Assembly: GCA_002900995.3 (NCBI GenBank)
Contig: CM035309.1
Span: 310,001-374,000 of the forward strand
Length of the DNA stretch: 64,000 nt
Reading direction: 5' to 3'
Source of the DNA: Ganoderma boninense
Lineage: Eukaryota; Basidiomycota; Agaricomycetes; Polyporales; Polyporaceae
Part shown: one piece after another, positions 33,545 through 46,423 of the stretch
How positions within the stretch are numbered: the first letter of the stretch is position 1
Layout of the letters: every line of letters begins with the position of its first letter
Program-made: the position numbers and the translations under genes
Notes under the pieces: generated by a model
What the model saw: only the letters and a program-made list of their open reading frames with translations
What the model was told of the DNA's origin: nothing
Database searches by the model: none

Positions 33545-35732
33545 ATGAACTACTTTTGGGACGTCGTCGACTGGCTCCTCCCGCCGGTGCGCATCATCGA
33601 CGACCTCACAGACCACAACCCCTCCGAATCCTCCTACCGGGTCCAGAAGACCACTCACCACCATGCCCCCCACTCCTCACGTCGGTTATCCGGGAAGGAG
33701 CACGACAGGGATCGCGACCGCGACCGTGAAAGACGAAGAGAGAAGGAGAAGGAGAAGGACCGGGAGAGGGACAGGGACAGGGCAAGCGGGCGGGACCGTG
33801 AGAGGACACGAGAGCGGTCAACGAGAGAGAGGACAAAAGACCGTGAACGGGATCGAGAACGAGTCGGGGACGGACGCGCGTCCTCGGACGCTGGCAAGGA
33901 GCGCGAGCAGCTCCGCCAGCGCGTCCAGCAGCTCGAGCGCGAGAACGACAGCCTCCTCGAGCAGCTCCGCTCGACCCGCGAGGAGCTCTCCAAGCTCTCC
34001 ACCGCCGTCTTCCCCACCCCCGACTCCCGCGCCCAGTCCCTCCCCCAGCGTCCTACCCCGCCTCGCCCTCCGACGCCCTCGGGCTCGTCCACCCCATCCT
34101 CTCGGCTGCGCCGCCGCCGTCCCCACGTCATGCACGTCCCCCACTGCCCTCACGCTCTCGCAGTCGCGGTCGCAGTCGCAGTCGCAGTACTCGGCCGAGG
34201 CGGCGCTGACGGACGCGCGGCGGCTGCGCGTGCTCTACACGTCGCTGCGCGCGACGTACACGGACGCGCGGCAGACGATCCGCACGCAGGCCGAGGAGCT
34301 CGCCTCGCTCAAGGGCTTCCTCTCCAAGACGGACGACTGGTCCGGGGCACAGCTCCTCCAGGCCCTCGCGGACCTCAACTCGGAGATCATCCAGCTCGCC
34401 GCGAGCGCCGCGGAGGAGTTCGCGGGCGACCTCCGCGCGGACGTCCGCGCGCCCGCCGTCGCGAAGGCGCGCGACCGCGACGTCGTGCGCCCCGCGCTCG
34501 GGCGCGAGATGCTGGGGCTCCTGGAGGGGAGGGAGCACGCGCAGGACCCGACGCTCGTGCAGTTCGCGCTGCAGGCGTGGGAGGTGTGGTGCGTGACGCG
34601 CGTCATGGACGCGTTTTGCTACGGGCTCCCCGCGGACGTCGACGAGTCGTTCCGGAGGATCTTTGACCGCATGCAGTCTGAAGGTCAGTATGTTTTGTTG
34701 TGGGTATATGCGCCTCTTAACTTATGCACGCCGCCGCCAGAGCCCCAGCCGACGACCGCGCGCTGGCGCGCCCTCACCTACCGCCACGCGCGCTCGCTCC
34801 TCGCGCGCACCCCCCGCACGCCCGCGTCGGAAATCTCGACCCCGGACTCGGCGGCGCCGTCGCCCTTCAACTCCGCGCCCGCGTCCATCGCGTCGTCGTC
34901 CACGCTCCCCGCGCAGCTCCTCTCGCTCACCGAGGCGAACCTCCGCGGGGTGCTCGCGATCCTCGCGCTCGCCGGGTGCACCGACGCGCGCGGGCTGCGC
35001 CGCGACCCGCTCCGCGCGCGCTTCGGCAGCGCGCTGGCGCGCATCAGTGCGCGCGCGGAGCGCATATCCGGCGTCGTGAAGGAGGGCGTGCTCAGCGGCC
35101 TCTTCGAGGTCGTCTGGTGCCAGCCCTGCCGCAACTCTCCCGTGGCGAAGCCCGCTGGTGCTGCTGCTGCCAGTGTGAACGGGAGCGCGGTGCCTGCCGC
35201 AGCAGCGCCTTCGAAGCTCGACATCGACATCGACATCGACATCAACGAGATCGGAGCGAACCGAGGCAAGGGCAAGGAGCGGGAGTGGGTCGAGGAGGTC
35301 GAGCGGGCGCGGCGCGGCGGGGACCCCGAGGAGAAGGAGAGGGAGCGGGGCGAGAAGGAGATGTTCGACTGGAAGACGATGGAGAACGTGTATGCGGGGC
35401 ACTGCGACGAGCGCTGCCGCGTGCTGTGCACCGTCGAGCTCGGGCTCGCGTTCACGCGGCGGCTGCCGGAGACGGAGGAGCGCGAGGAGCGCGAGAGCGT
35501 CGACGGGGACGGGATGGTCGTGCCGAACGAGGGCTCGAGGCCGCCGTCGAGCTTGGCGAGGCCGGTGTCGATGGGCGGCGTCGGCCTGGACGCGGTTGCG
35601 AATGGGGCGGGGGGGAACGTGAGCAGGAGCAGCGCGAACGGGACGGTGACGGTGGTGGATGGGAACAGGACGGTGCGGAACCTGCTCCTCAAGCCGAAGG
35701 TGCTGCTCGAGAGCGTGGTGGACATCCTGTGA
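33545..35732 (+). CDS. Coiled-coil protein with Arg/Asp/Glu repeat tract
   Basis: Proposed exons 33545-34126, 34188-34683 and 34741-35732 give 689 aa. The N-terminus is MNYFWDVVDWLLPPVRIIDD. An RD/RE/KE low-complexity tract spans roughly residues 50-115, and a Leu-heptad coiled coil (EREQLRQRVQQLERENDSLL) lies near 118-150, followed by a Pro/Ser/Thr linker. After the first intron comes a folded helical region (TSLRATYTDARQTIRTQAEE, TLVQFALQAWEVWCVTRVMD, ANLRGVLAILALAGCTDARG), then VVWCQPCRNSP, an acidic stretch and CDERCRVLCTVELGLAF. I do not recognise the family. The first intron is uncertain: the frame must change between about 34050 and 34190, and its acceptor lies in a tandem CAGTCG run. 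The second intron is well supported. Confidence 0.7.
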
Positions 35733-37125
35733 TTCCCCACTCCACGTGAAGACGTCGACCAGGTGTGCTGTGCGCTGTTATCGTTCTGCGGTGGGGTATG
35801 TGGTGAGTCCGCTAGAGTTTGCGACGATTGGGTTGGGTGCCGGAGCTGACTCCTTTCCCCCACCTCCGTAGGGCTGCGTGCGTGTATGCGCAGCGCGACC
35901 TACACGCCTTCTCCGCACGACCACCTTCACTATGTCTGTGATGACTACTTAGCCGGACCAGCGACCCCTCTGTGCGCCGTTCGTCATCTTCCTGTTTCTT
36001 TCCGTGCCTACATCGGCTATCAGCCTCTTTAGAGTCACCAACCATTCACTAACTGCGTCACGCCCGGGATTCTGGTCTTCCGGTCGATCTTGCGCGTCCC
36101 CTAGAACCCACAAAGATCGTGCTGCCTTCCCCACCTCTTCTTCTTCTACGTCCAGTCCACGGAGGTTGCATTCAATCATCTACGCTGATCTCTTCCCTTC
36201 TCCACATCCGTACCCACACCACTCCCATATATCTCTAGCACATTCGGAAACCTGCGCTACTCCTGCTTTCACCTCATCTCGCATCCAGTACTCACACCCA
36301 ACATCTTCATCTTCATCTTTTCCCTTCCTCGTGCATCCCGCGTTCCCACTGGCCTGCCTGTGTACCACCACCCACCCACCCACCAACTCACCCATCTATA
36401 GCCTACTGCTTCCTGCTTCCTGCTTCCTGCTTCCCCAGATCGTCTTCCGGCGCACGTTTCGTCCACGCATCATACCTACCTGCACAAGCATGAACATCAG
36501 ACATCTTCGTTACGACCTCTCACGACTGCGTATATATCTCTACTATAGACGATACCTTGTAATCACCGACCTCGTGGAAGGCTGGCTTCTCTATGCTTCG
36601 TGGTAGACGTGACTTCGGTATGTATATGAAGGACCGTGTTGGTTCGTAGCATGCTCTGAACGCACTGTGCTAGCCGTGATGTTGCACCTGGGAGGCGCGG
36701 TCGGTCCGCATGCTCTTAGAAGCCGGACGCTAAGTCTTCACAAAGCGGCAGGGAGGATCGCGAGTGAGTTCGGGAGTCCGATCTCGAGGGCTGCCTGAAC
36801 GGACCCGGAATGTCGACGAAAGCGACTCGATATTCGCAGCGCAGTAGTTCTCAACTTCGTCTATTAAGTATGTCGTTAACGTCGTTCTTTTACAGTGTGG
36901 CGCTCGCGAGGCGCGAACATCCACGGACCCATCCTCAGCAAGATCTAAGCGCAAACGATTGAATAATCCCAAAATCGATCCATAAGTACCGTGCAATAAT
37001 CGATACATAAGTACTAGCACAAATATGTACATCCAATCCCACGAGAAATCTACAGCGAAGAAGCATGAATCATGATCGCCACCCAGCCCCCGATCCACTC
37101 TAAACAAAACAGCTAGACGATCAAA
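35733..37125. other. Convergent intergenic region
   Basis: No gene seen. A CTTCCTGCTTCCTGCTTCCTGCTTCC direct repeat lies near 36409-36434. Remaining frames are short pyrimidine-rich translations. Confidence 0.5.
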
Positions 37126-39144
37126 TCAAGCGGACGACGTCGTCGCACTGGCGGTCGGGTTCGCCGCGGGGCTGAGGGCGGACATGAACGCGGAGCGCTG
37201 CGTCGGGATCGCGGCCGCGAAGGACGTGCATGCGCCGTCGTCGGTCCAGTCGCCCGCGACGCCCCCGGGGACGTCCGCCTCGCTCCACCACTTGGCCGTC
37301 CAGAGGTGCCCGCTGTAGACCACCTGCTGACCGCCGTTGTACTGTGCGCGCGAGAAGAGGTGTGCGTCAGCTCAGTCCTTCCAAAGCGGGGACGGGAAGG
37401 GAGGAAGAGGGGGGAAGGGGAAGGGGAAGGGCGAGAGCGAGAGGAGAGAGGGGGCTTACGGCGACGTTGGAGACCCAGGCGGGGACGCCCGCGCACGAGC
37501 CGGAAGTCGCGGTCGAGGTGGCCGTGGTGCTGGTGCTGGTGCTGGTGCTGGTGGGCTTGGAAGTGGTCGTGGGCGCCGAGGTCGTGGTCGGGGTCGTCGT
37601 CGTCGCGGTGGTAGACGTGCTAGTGGGGGTGGAGACGGTGGATGGGCTGGACGTCGTGCCGCCGTTTCCGCTCTGACGGATCGCGTTCTTGATCGCCTGG
37701 TCGAAGCGGCCGTTCGCTATTTGTAACGCACCGCACAGCGAACTGCATGTCAGCCCGAGCTCACACTCGCGCCCGCGAAGCAAGAACGGAGAGGGAGAGA
37801 GTGCACGCACCGTACGCCTGCGACGCGTCCCAGAGCATCACGCCGCCGAAGGAGGAGTACTGGTTGCGCGTCGCGACGGCGATGCTGCCGAGCGTGGTCA
37901 CGTCGACGTAGCCGGAGCCGGCGGCGGTGGTGTCGGCGGGCGCGCCGATGTAGATCTTGACGTTCTTGTTGATCGACGTCGTCTTGGCCCAGTTGTCCCA
38001 GTCGGCGAAGTTCCAGTCGTTGGTGTTGTTGAAGTTGGGCAGGCTGCAGTAGTTGTTGTAAAACTGCACGTAGACCGCGTCGAACGACGCCGCGTTCAGG
38101 ACCCTGCAAGGCCATCAGTGTGCCGTTCGGGATTGATATTGGGGAATGACGAGAGGGTGTGTTCGGGGAAACTTACGTGGACATGTAGGCATCGGGGAAG
38201 GGGCACTGGGGCGCAGCGGAAAAGTAGTAGGTCTTGCCGGTGCCCGATGCGAGGGTGCGGATGCGGCTGATGAACGAGTCGAAGAACTGCGTCGAGCCGC
38301 CCTCGATGTCCAAATCGATACTGCCGGCGCGCTGTCAGTCGACATCCAGAGCTGGGTGCAAGAGGGAAGCCGCTTACCCATCGAGGACGGCGCTGCCGAA
38401 GGGACGGGTGCTGCTCGTTCCGCCAAGGAAGAGGTTCCAGATGGTGTCGCCGAAGGAGGAAGCCTGAGCTGCAGAAGTGAAGCTCGCAGCACCTGTCGCG
38501 CCGCCGAGGGATAGCGTTACGATCTTGCCCTTGGACTGGCAGGTCTCAATGTCCGAGGCCATGAAGGAGCAGTCGGGTAGATCCGTGTCCGAGAACACCG
38601 GGTCTCCCGAGGTGCTGCAAATCTAAGTAAAGACATAAGCGTACCATCCGTGCAAAGCGCCCTGGATGGCGCATGGTTAAATGAAACTTACGTTAGACAG
38701 ATCAAGAGAAGGTAGGCCTCCGGCATCGAAGAAGACGTTCAAGAAGGCGAGTGGGAACGCGTCAATGGAGTCATCCTGTATAGGAAGTTGTGGTGAGCTG
38801 AAGGGCCAGAGATGCCAGTAAAGAGTGTCCAACCTGGCAGTAGAAGGACAAGTTCTTCTGGAAGTTCGCAGTGTCAGAGTGTGTAGCACCGTATGAGTTC
38901 TGACCCCAGTAGCTGGAACGAAATAATTCAGACGAAGCTTCAGAAGGACTACAGAGATACGACTTACACCGCAAGCTAAGATCAAGAACGGCGAGTGAGT
39001 TATAAGATGCGAATAATCCAATCTGGAATAACCCACGTTGTCGGACCGGGAAATATCGAACGCAGCGACAGCATTAGTACTGCTGCCGCCGAAAAGGCCG
39101 CAGGTAAGGGTGGAAAGCGCAGTTGCTAGCCAAAAGGAAAGCAT
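37126..39144 (-). CDS. GH18 chitinase A with Ser/Thr linker and CBM5/12-like domain
   Basis: Nine exons: 39144-39037, 38975-38968 (8 nt), 38912-38834, 38775-38692, 38622-38378, 38320-38177, 38103-37811, 37716-37460, 37341-37126. The product is 477 aa. After the signal peptide come [18 protein letters not shown] and the GH18 catalytic motif DGIDLDIE (residues 174-181; E181 is the expected proton donor), then [14 protein letters not shown] and [12 protein letters not shown]. This is the plant-type/class III GH18 family, which hydrolyses beta-1,4-GlcNAc bonds in chitin. A Thr/Ser linker (about 340-393) joins a C-terminal CBM5/12-like module starting near C395 with the aromatics [15 protein letters not shown]. 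Secreted; likely acts on hyphal wall or other fungal or insect chitin. First of three same-strand GH18 genes. Confidence 0.95.
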
Positions 39145-40899
39145 TGTAGACTGAGGACTGCCGGGCGTTGCGAGCGGAACTCAGTAGAAGAAGACCAGGC
39201 GAGTGCCGTGAGGAGATCGCAGGAGCACACTCGAGCTATTTATCATATCGGCGACACTAGAAGGCAGCAAGGGTAGCGCGCCTTGTGCGCGAAGGCAGCA
39301 CGAAGGCAGCAGGATGCCAGACCGAGCACGCCACCCGAAAGCGCATCTCGCCGCTCGGGCGGATCGAACAGAGGCTCCGGTGACCGCTGCACCCGCATGG
39401 ATCGCTCTGCGCTGCGTCTGGCACGGCTTAGATCTCGGAGACGTCATTGGGCCAAGACGGGGGACGGCACACCTGGTGAAGGCCGAAAAAGGTGAGCTTG
39501 CATGATGCCAACGACGAAAGGAAGAACAGAACGGAGCGGCGGGAACGGTGGGCCATGCGGCGCGTGTGCTCTGAAGGGACGCCCTGCGGCTTCGAGATAC
39601 CACACGACCTCCTCGGTTGTGATAGAAGACGGCTTTGGGCCCACGTCCTCTCTCGACCGGGGCCGGAAACATATGCGCTCGGTCACGCACCTATGCCGGC
39701 AGCTGCAGGGCAGATAAGAGATATGCGCTCATCTGCGTTGGCCTCAGGCTGCTCGAAGCTGAGAAGCCAGTGCACATGGCTCCGCTGTTAATTCTGCGCG
39801 CCATAGCGACAAGGTTGTTCAACACCTGGAACTCAGGCATCCAAATGCGGCTCTCCGTGATGGGGGGATTGTTAGCTGGCCGCGGATGCGTGTTCCATAA
39901 GATCGTCACCGGCTCGGCGTGCCCGTCAACTTGAAGGCTGGCAGCGTCGTCATTTGGGAACAGGTTGAGCAGACAGATACGCTACCCATCGGTGACATAA
40001 GTGAGAATGAGCAGCGAAAAGCACAACAGTGGTGAAGGCCTGTGAGTTTATGGATCGGAGTAGGAAGGCGTTCAAGGCTCAAGGCGAGCTGCGTGGCAGC
40101 GGGGCGGGAAAGAGATGTGAAGCGCCTGGTGCGCAGCAGTAAAGCCTCGCTTGGATCTGCAGTGATCCTGCTCCATCAGGAACGATGGTAGTCTTTTTTC
40201 TCACTAACGTGCTGCGCCAGTGTAAGGAAGTCACAGAATCAGGTTGAAGTTTCCAACAAGCTCGCTCGTTGCATTTTGCGAGACTTGAGATCGCACTGGG
40301 AGAGGTACTTACAGTTACTGCCACCCGAGGGCTGCCCGACCAAGTTGTCCATATTCGTCGTCCCCGTACTCTCAGATTTTAAACTTAGCTCCTCTCCCAC
40401 ATGCTTCACAGTGGGAATCTGGGAGACAAAGATACTGATGCTCAATATTCTGGAAATGGGTGAACACCGGAGTCAATAAAATGTACGGCAGCGACAGGGA
40501 GGTCAGGTACGTCGTATGTTCTGCCTGTTCCGCACTGCGCCTGAGGCCCAGTCTCCCATATGGACCTTGGACAGAAATATCCCGGCACTCGGTGACCATT
40601 CACACAGTCGTAAGTTCTCTTCAACACCTAAAGTTTCGCGGCGTAGCAAAGATTACATGCACAGTTGAAGCGCAATCGTGGCACACGATCGTGACGGACG
40701 ACTATGTACCCCGCTTTGCTTCTTCGCCAGGTTTACCTATCCCCTGAAAGAAGCTGCGGGGTGTTGGCCAGGTCCAGGTCCATGTGCCTCAGGAGGCTTC
40801 CGAGTTCGACTCTCGACACCAACCAAAACCACGGCATACATACACTTCACGTGTGCTGACCCCAGCCAATGGTACAATAGAACTCACAGCGTAAAGGCA
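39145..40899. other. Spacer between chitinases A and B
   Basis: No gene seen. It contains the promoter of chitinase A and downstream sequence of chitinase B. Open frames show no domain. Confidence 0.5.
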
Positions 40900-42796
40900 T
40901 CAAGGGTCACCATCCTCCTCGGAACTCCCTGCTGGCGTGTGACAAGTCTTATGCGGCGTGGCGGTGGCGGATGCGCGAGAGGTCTCGAAGCCGGAGCTCG
41001 TCTTATGCCTATGGCGAGTAGCAGTAGCGCCGGAACCAGACGTGCTTGTCGACTGCCCTTGCCCTTCGCCCGAACCCGAGGTCGTTGCAAGGGTTGACGT
41101 TGAGGACGCCCTGGACCGAGCAGTGCTGAAAGTGGGCATGTCCGAGCTCGTAACGGAGGTGGGAGAGGGCGGAGCGCCCCCGCCGCCCTCCATGAGAAAG
41201 TTCTTCATCTGTTGGTCGAAGTTACCGTTATCTGGGGTGGGGGGATGGGGTGGACGGGAAGTCAGCACGCTATGCCGGTGTCCAGCACATGCATAACTGA
41301 AACGCCGCGGCCCGGCCCCAGCACGGGCACCTGGCGGCTGGCGGGGCATAAGTACGCACCTCGAGCATTACCCGCGTCCCACAGCATCACACCCCCGAGC
41401 GACGAGTAGTTCTGGCGTGTGGCCGCGATGATCGTCCCCATCTGCGCGGCGTCGACGTAGTAGCTGCCTGCAGCTTGAGATGCCGGGGACCCGATGTACA
41501 GCTTGATATCCTTGTTGGGGGACGTGTTCGCGGCCCAGTCGTCCCTGTGCGCGATCTGAGCTCAGTTCCAGTTCGGGGTGGATGAATGAAAGGGCTCGGA
41601 GGGGGCCCGGGCGCACCATGTGGCAAAGTTGAAGTTGTCCCAGCCGCGCTGCTCGACTTCAAGGCCGCACGTCGGCTCGTTGTTGTCTGCCGAAGGCAGC
41701 GTGAACGATGGAGGGCGCTACGGCGTTCAGAAAAGCTGCCGGGCACTTACAGAATTGGATATAGACGGCATCGAAGGGGACGTGGTCCAGCACACTGTAA
41801 GTGCACCTCGGTCAGTGACCGAAAGCGCGCCCTCGGATGGGGGTACCGAAGAGGGGTGCTCACTATGACATATACCCATCGGGAAACGGGCATTGCGGTG
41901 CGCCAGTCAGATAGTACTTCCGGCTATCCCCCTGCTCCTTCGCATACTCCCACATACGGCTGACAAACGCCGGGAAGTGCGTGGTCTGCCCGCCCTCGAT
42001 GTCAAGGTCAACGCTATACATAACGCCGATCAGTGGAGTTGGCCTTGAGTACCCGAGAAGGCCGACACGGAACACACCCGTCTAGGACAATATCGCCGAA
42101 CGGCCTGTTTTGGCCCTTGCCCCCGAGGAAGGTGTCGTATATCATCTCCCCGAACTTCTTGGCGTCGTCGTCGGACGAGAGGACGACAGAGCCGTCTCCC
42201 CCGCCGATGGAGACCGTGACGATTTTGCCTGCTGCCTGGCAGGCCTTGACCGCGTCCTCGAGCTCTGCGCAGTTTTTGAGACCCTCCTCATCCTGGGTGC
42301 AATCCTACGTCATGGGTGACGGATGACGCATTTGTGAGCTTGGCGCAGGTTTCAACAGTGTCAGTTGGGGAAGACTCACACCAAAACCATATTGCATCGA
42401 CCCTGCGCTCGTAGGATATGCCGAGACGAACGCAAGTATGACGGTGTCCGAGGCATCACTCTATGGCGAACAGACAGTCAATAACGAGGAGGTTAGTCGA
42501 TCTAACATGTTACACGTACTTGACAGACGTCCATCAAGTCCGGCTCATTGTCGTTCTGCCCCCAGTAGCTGTGGCGCGGGTAAGCATTGTAAGCGGACAT
42601 CTGTACACCCCGACTCACATCGCAACCTAACGCAGGTTGGTGAGAAAGGCCATACGGATGAGACAAAATACGAGATACGAAGACGTACGTTGTTAGATTG
42701 CGCCATGTCAAACTGGGCCGCCTGGGCCGTAACAACGAAAAGCAGGGCGCATAACGCACCATAGAAAGGAAACGTCGTACAGAGTCTGGGGTTCAT
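40900..42796 (-). CDS. GH18 chitinase B, no carbohydrate-binding module
   Basis: Ten exons: 42796-42689, 42626-42619 (8 nt), 42568-42520, 42460-42380, 42304-42078, 42013-41864, 41794-41751, 41686-41617, 41544-41360, 41231-40900. The product is 417 aa. The signal peptide ends VVTAQA. Then NVAIYWGQNDNE, VTVSIGGG and the catalytic DGVDLDIE (157-164, donor E164), [15 protein letters not shown] and [12 protein letters not shown]. After NGNFDQQMKNFL the tail is Ser/Thr-rich for about 80 residues, ending HKTCHTPAGSSEEDGDP, with no CBM. Compared with chitinase A, the exon encoding PFDAVYIQF is split by an extra intron, shared with chitinase C. Secreted endo-acting chitinase by family. Confidence 0.93.
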
Positions 42797-43763
42797 CGTG
42801 CGCTGTTTTTCCATGTACAGGTGCCAAGCCTCTGCGTTTATAACCCATTTCACGCTGGCGTTGTGGCGAGGGCGGCCACGTCCATGGCTTTGCGCCCAGT
42901 CCCCAAGAGTATTGTCTCGCAATACCGGTTGTCAGAGGGAGGATGCTGGTAAAATGGAGTGCATCTGTTCAAAAACATGGGCAGCTGGTGGCGGTCGTTG
43001 TCTATTTTCGCTGACAATAAACCCTGTCCCAACTTGGGCGGTCGTACCTCCCACTGTCAGCATGGGACAGATGTTGTTGCCAATTTGCCATAGACTCAGA
43101 GTTGTTAACCTGTTGGTGCGCAAGTGTGCCATAAGATACGGTTAACGGTGCATGCTTACCTGCCGGTTGTTAACAGTGGATGTCCATTCCCCATCAGCGA
43201 GGACGGCGCGATGGCCACAATGAAACCATTCCGGGCGACGACTCTTGCCAGCGCTCAGGCCTCACTGGGGACCAGTGGCGACTGTACCTTGCGAAGCCCA
43301 TCATGGGCTGCTTAATGTCCATTGAATTCGCAATCTCTATCGTCGATGTCAGCTCTTCACAGTGTGTGTTTTTGCAAAGAGGTATTCGTGGTCGTGGTCG
43401 TGGTCGTGGTCGTGGAGAAAGAGCCTCAGTTCCGGCGCTTCAGCTTCACGATGCCATCTCACTTCTAAGCGCCTTCCGGCCCGGTGGGTCCGATGCCCAA
43501 CTTCAGTTCTTGCATGATGCATCGAACGTTTGAACATCCAGGAGCAATATTACTGCGTTCTCGTTCGTTCAGTCTTGAAAAAGTACAAGAAAATAAATTT
43601 TATATCTACGGTATGTACATAATTATGGGTATAGGTACGCTTCCAGAGCAGTACGTAGTAGCATCTGACTGCACTCCAATAACTTAGTACTAACACCACG
43701 ATGGAAGACCCAGCTAGCATCATACGATGTCTATTCCTACAGAGGCCAACATGTAGCCCAGCT
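42797..43763. other. Spacer between chitinases B and C
   Basis: No gene. A simple (TCGTGG)n repeat lies at about 43387-43415. Confidence 0.5.
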
Positions 43764-45414
43764 CTACGCAAGCATAGCTGCCGCATTTGCAGAACGGCGA
43801 CGCCCCCATGGGCCAATCCACGGAAAGGCACTTCCAGACCTTATCTTGCTAGCCACGGTGACAGCCTTCTTGACCGTCGCGTCGAAATTGCCGTTACCTT
43901 CCAACAGGACAACATCAGGATCGGCACGCGAGCGGAAGAGGTACCCAACACAAGCACAGAGCTCAAACACGCATACGTACTCTTCGCGGCGTAGACGTCC
44001 CAGAGCATGGCCCCCCCGAACGACCGGTACTTCTTCGCCGTGTCCAAGATGATGTACGCGAGTTTTATCGCGTCGACGTAGTGCGCCATCCCCGGTCCGC
44101 TGGCGGCGGGCGCGCCGATGTACACCTTCACGGAGCCCTTGTTCGGAGCCAAGTTCTGCGCCCAGTTGTCCCTAGGAAATATGTATCAGGTTTGAGGCCG
44201 TGGCTTATACAGTCAGGGGGGGAGAGCCGACCATGCATCAAAGTTCCAGGGCGAGTCCGGCCATGCGTCCAGACCACAGTCGTTGTTATCTGCGGAGTCG
44301 TCAGCGACCATGGCGGCCAACCATAGCATAGTCGTCGCGCTATGCACACGAGGGAACTCGGATTCGGACTCACAAAACTGGACGAAGAGTGCGTCGAACG
44401 GCGTCGACAATAATAGACTATGGAATGTTTCATCGTCAACGTCTGCACGCGCGACGAGCTCAGAAGCGATGCGATGCGACACGTACTTTCCGTATGGCGG
44501 GCCAGCGAGCTGGGGGCACTGCGGCGCGGCGGTGAAATAGTACCACCTCGGGTCGTGGTTCTGCGTGGAGACGTCCCGCACCGTCTGTATGAAGACGTCG
44601 AAGTATTCCAACGAGCCCTGCTCGATATCAAGGTCGAATCTATGCGGAGTCGTATTAGCCTTCGCGCCACCGCGACCCTTCCAGTGCCGTACTGCAGTAC
44701 TCACCCATCGAGTACGGCCGACCCGAATGGCCGTTTCGGGTCGTCGACGGAGCCCCCGAGGAACGTGTTGTACATTATGTTGCCGAAGTCCCTCGCCTCC
44801 TGGTCCGAGTTGAGGGTGATCATCTCCCAGGGTGGGAGGCTGCCGCCCCCGAGCGACAGCGTGACGGCCTTGCCCTTCGCCTGACACGCCGCGATGTCCG
44901 ACGCCAGGTCGCTGCACGGCGCCATCCCGTCTCCGCAGTTCTGGTCGCGGGGTGGTGAGCGCACTCGTATATCGTGTCTGACGAGCTGGATGTTGACGGG
45001 GACTGGTACTTACGCCTGCGAGGTCGAGCACTAAGGAGTTTGGAACCGACGTGTTGTAGTTCGTCACGAAGCCCATGATGATCATGTCGTAGTTGTCGTT
45101 CTGCTCGAGCAGTCAGTCTTCATTCCGGGGGGGGGGACTGAAGCAGGAGAAAGACTCACGTTGCATGCATCCGTCAGGGATATGCTAGACTGCTGGCCCC
45201 AATAGCTGCGGCGCCGCGTCAGATGGCACGTAAAGCAAGCTTCGAAGGTGACTTACACCGCCACCTGCGCAGGTAGATACCAAGATTAGTGGCCGTGGCG
45301 GGGGAGAGGAATCGATACATTGGTACGCACATTATCTATCCTATCCATCGTGAACGACAACACCATCCCGAGGAGCGAAAGCAAGCAAACTGTGGCGAGG
45401 AGGCACCGGGCCAT
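43764..45414 (-). CDS. GH18 chitinase C, short form
   Basis: Ten exons: 45414-45331, 45264-45257 (8 nt), 45205-45160, 45100-45014, 44940-44705, 44639-44487, 44417-44374, 44289-44232, 44171-43981, 43897-43764. The product is 346 aa. The signal peptide is LLATVCLLSLLGMVLS. The GH18 features are NVAVYWGQQSS, VTLSLGGG, the catalytic DGFDLDIE (153-160, donor E160), YYFTAAPQCP and GGAMLWDVYAA. The C-terminus stops soon after NGNFDATVKKAV, with no linker or CBM. The first helix exon lacks the canonical NSYG region of copy A, which reads QQSSISLTDAC here. Intron positions match chitinase B, so B and C are the closest pair. Confidence 0.92.
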
Positions 45415-46423
45415 GTCGAGGACACCTGTTCTCGTTAGGAGCGCAAGTTACTGGGTAGGAACGCCTCTTTCCTCATCGTGCCCCAGCCTTTTATGACTGA
45501 CTGACTCCATCGACGACCTACCATCCGACTCCTGCATAATGCGCCCAGTTCTCGCGCTCGGTCGTATTGTCACTGGGCGCGGGTGGCCTACCATAGAAAC
45601 CTGAGCATCGCTAGCAACCGAGAACGGAGAGGAGACCGGCGCACCTGATGATTATCAATTTCTTTATGACTCTGCTCTCCAGAGGATGGGATGAGCATAT
45701 GCATGTATGCATGTCATCTCCAACACCATAGACCTGTCCATTTTCTGGAGGCGACATCCTGCTCGCCACTGTGGTGCTGAACGACAACATTTACCTTTAG
45801 ATTGGTTGCGTAATTGGTACGGCGGAGGGCGTGCGCCTTCGTTCAAATTCTGCAAGTCTCGGCCGACGGCGCATCCCATGCACATGAATATGATAACATA
45901 GGTCCCAACGTCCACTGGTCAAAGTCAATCGCCCAACCAATTTACCGTCGATCCCGGTAACAGGCTCATGACTTAGCTCAGTGGCGCTGATCACCTTGGA
46001 GCACCCAAGGCCTAAGGCCTAACCTGCAGAACACACGCAGAGTCAAAATGAGGTTCTGATAAGCCATATACGAAGGTCGCAGAGCACTCACCTTGGGGCA
46101 CAAAGCCCGCGCGCGTCCCGTGGTGTAGCCCGTGAGAGGCTGCTGAGCAAGATGCCCTCCTCGCGTCCCCCCAAGCCGAACAGCAGAAGACAGCAATTCC
46201 GAATGGACAAGCACCCCCCTCCGAGCGACATCGGAAGAAGAAGCTGCGCGGCGCATATACATAGTTCGATCCCCACGCGTCATAGCGCCACGTATTCGCA
46301 TATACAGTGCACCGATACCTTGAGAGTCTACGTACTCAAGAACAAACCCGTCGGCGAGACTCGGGAACCCAGATGTACATGTCCACCAACAGTCTACGGT
46401 CTACACACACTATACAGCGGCCA
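45415..46423. other. Intergenic region
   Basis: No gene seen. It contains the chitinase C promoter and the 3' flank of the molybdoenzyme gene. Confidence 0.5.

Noticed and set aside
33663..35749. Long ORFs in the other two frames over the coiled-coil gene
   Set aside because: Shadow frames of a repetitive GC-rich coding region: Arg/Ala/Pro-rich products without conserved structure. Only the segments used in the gene model are kept.
43380..43420. Short tandem repeat that might suggest a CRISPR-like array
   Set aside because: Units are 6 nt without spacers: a plain microsatellite in a eukaryotic genome.
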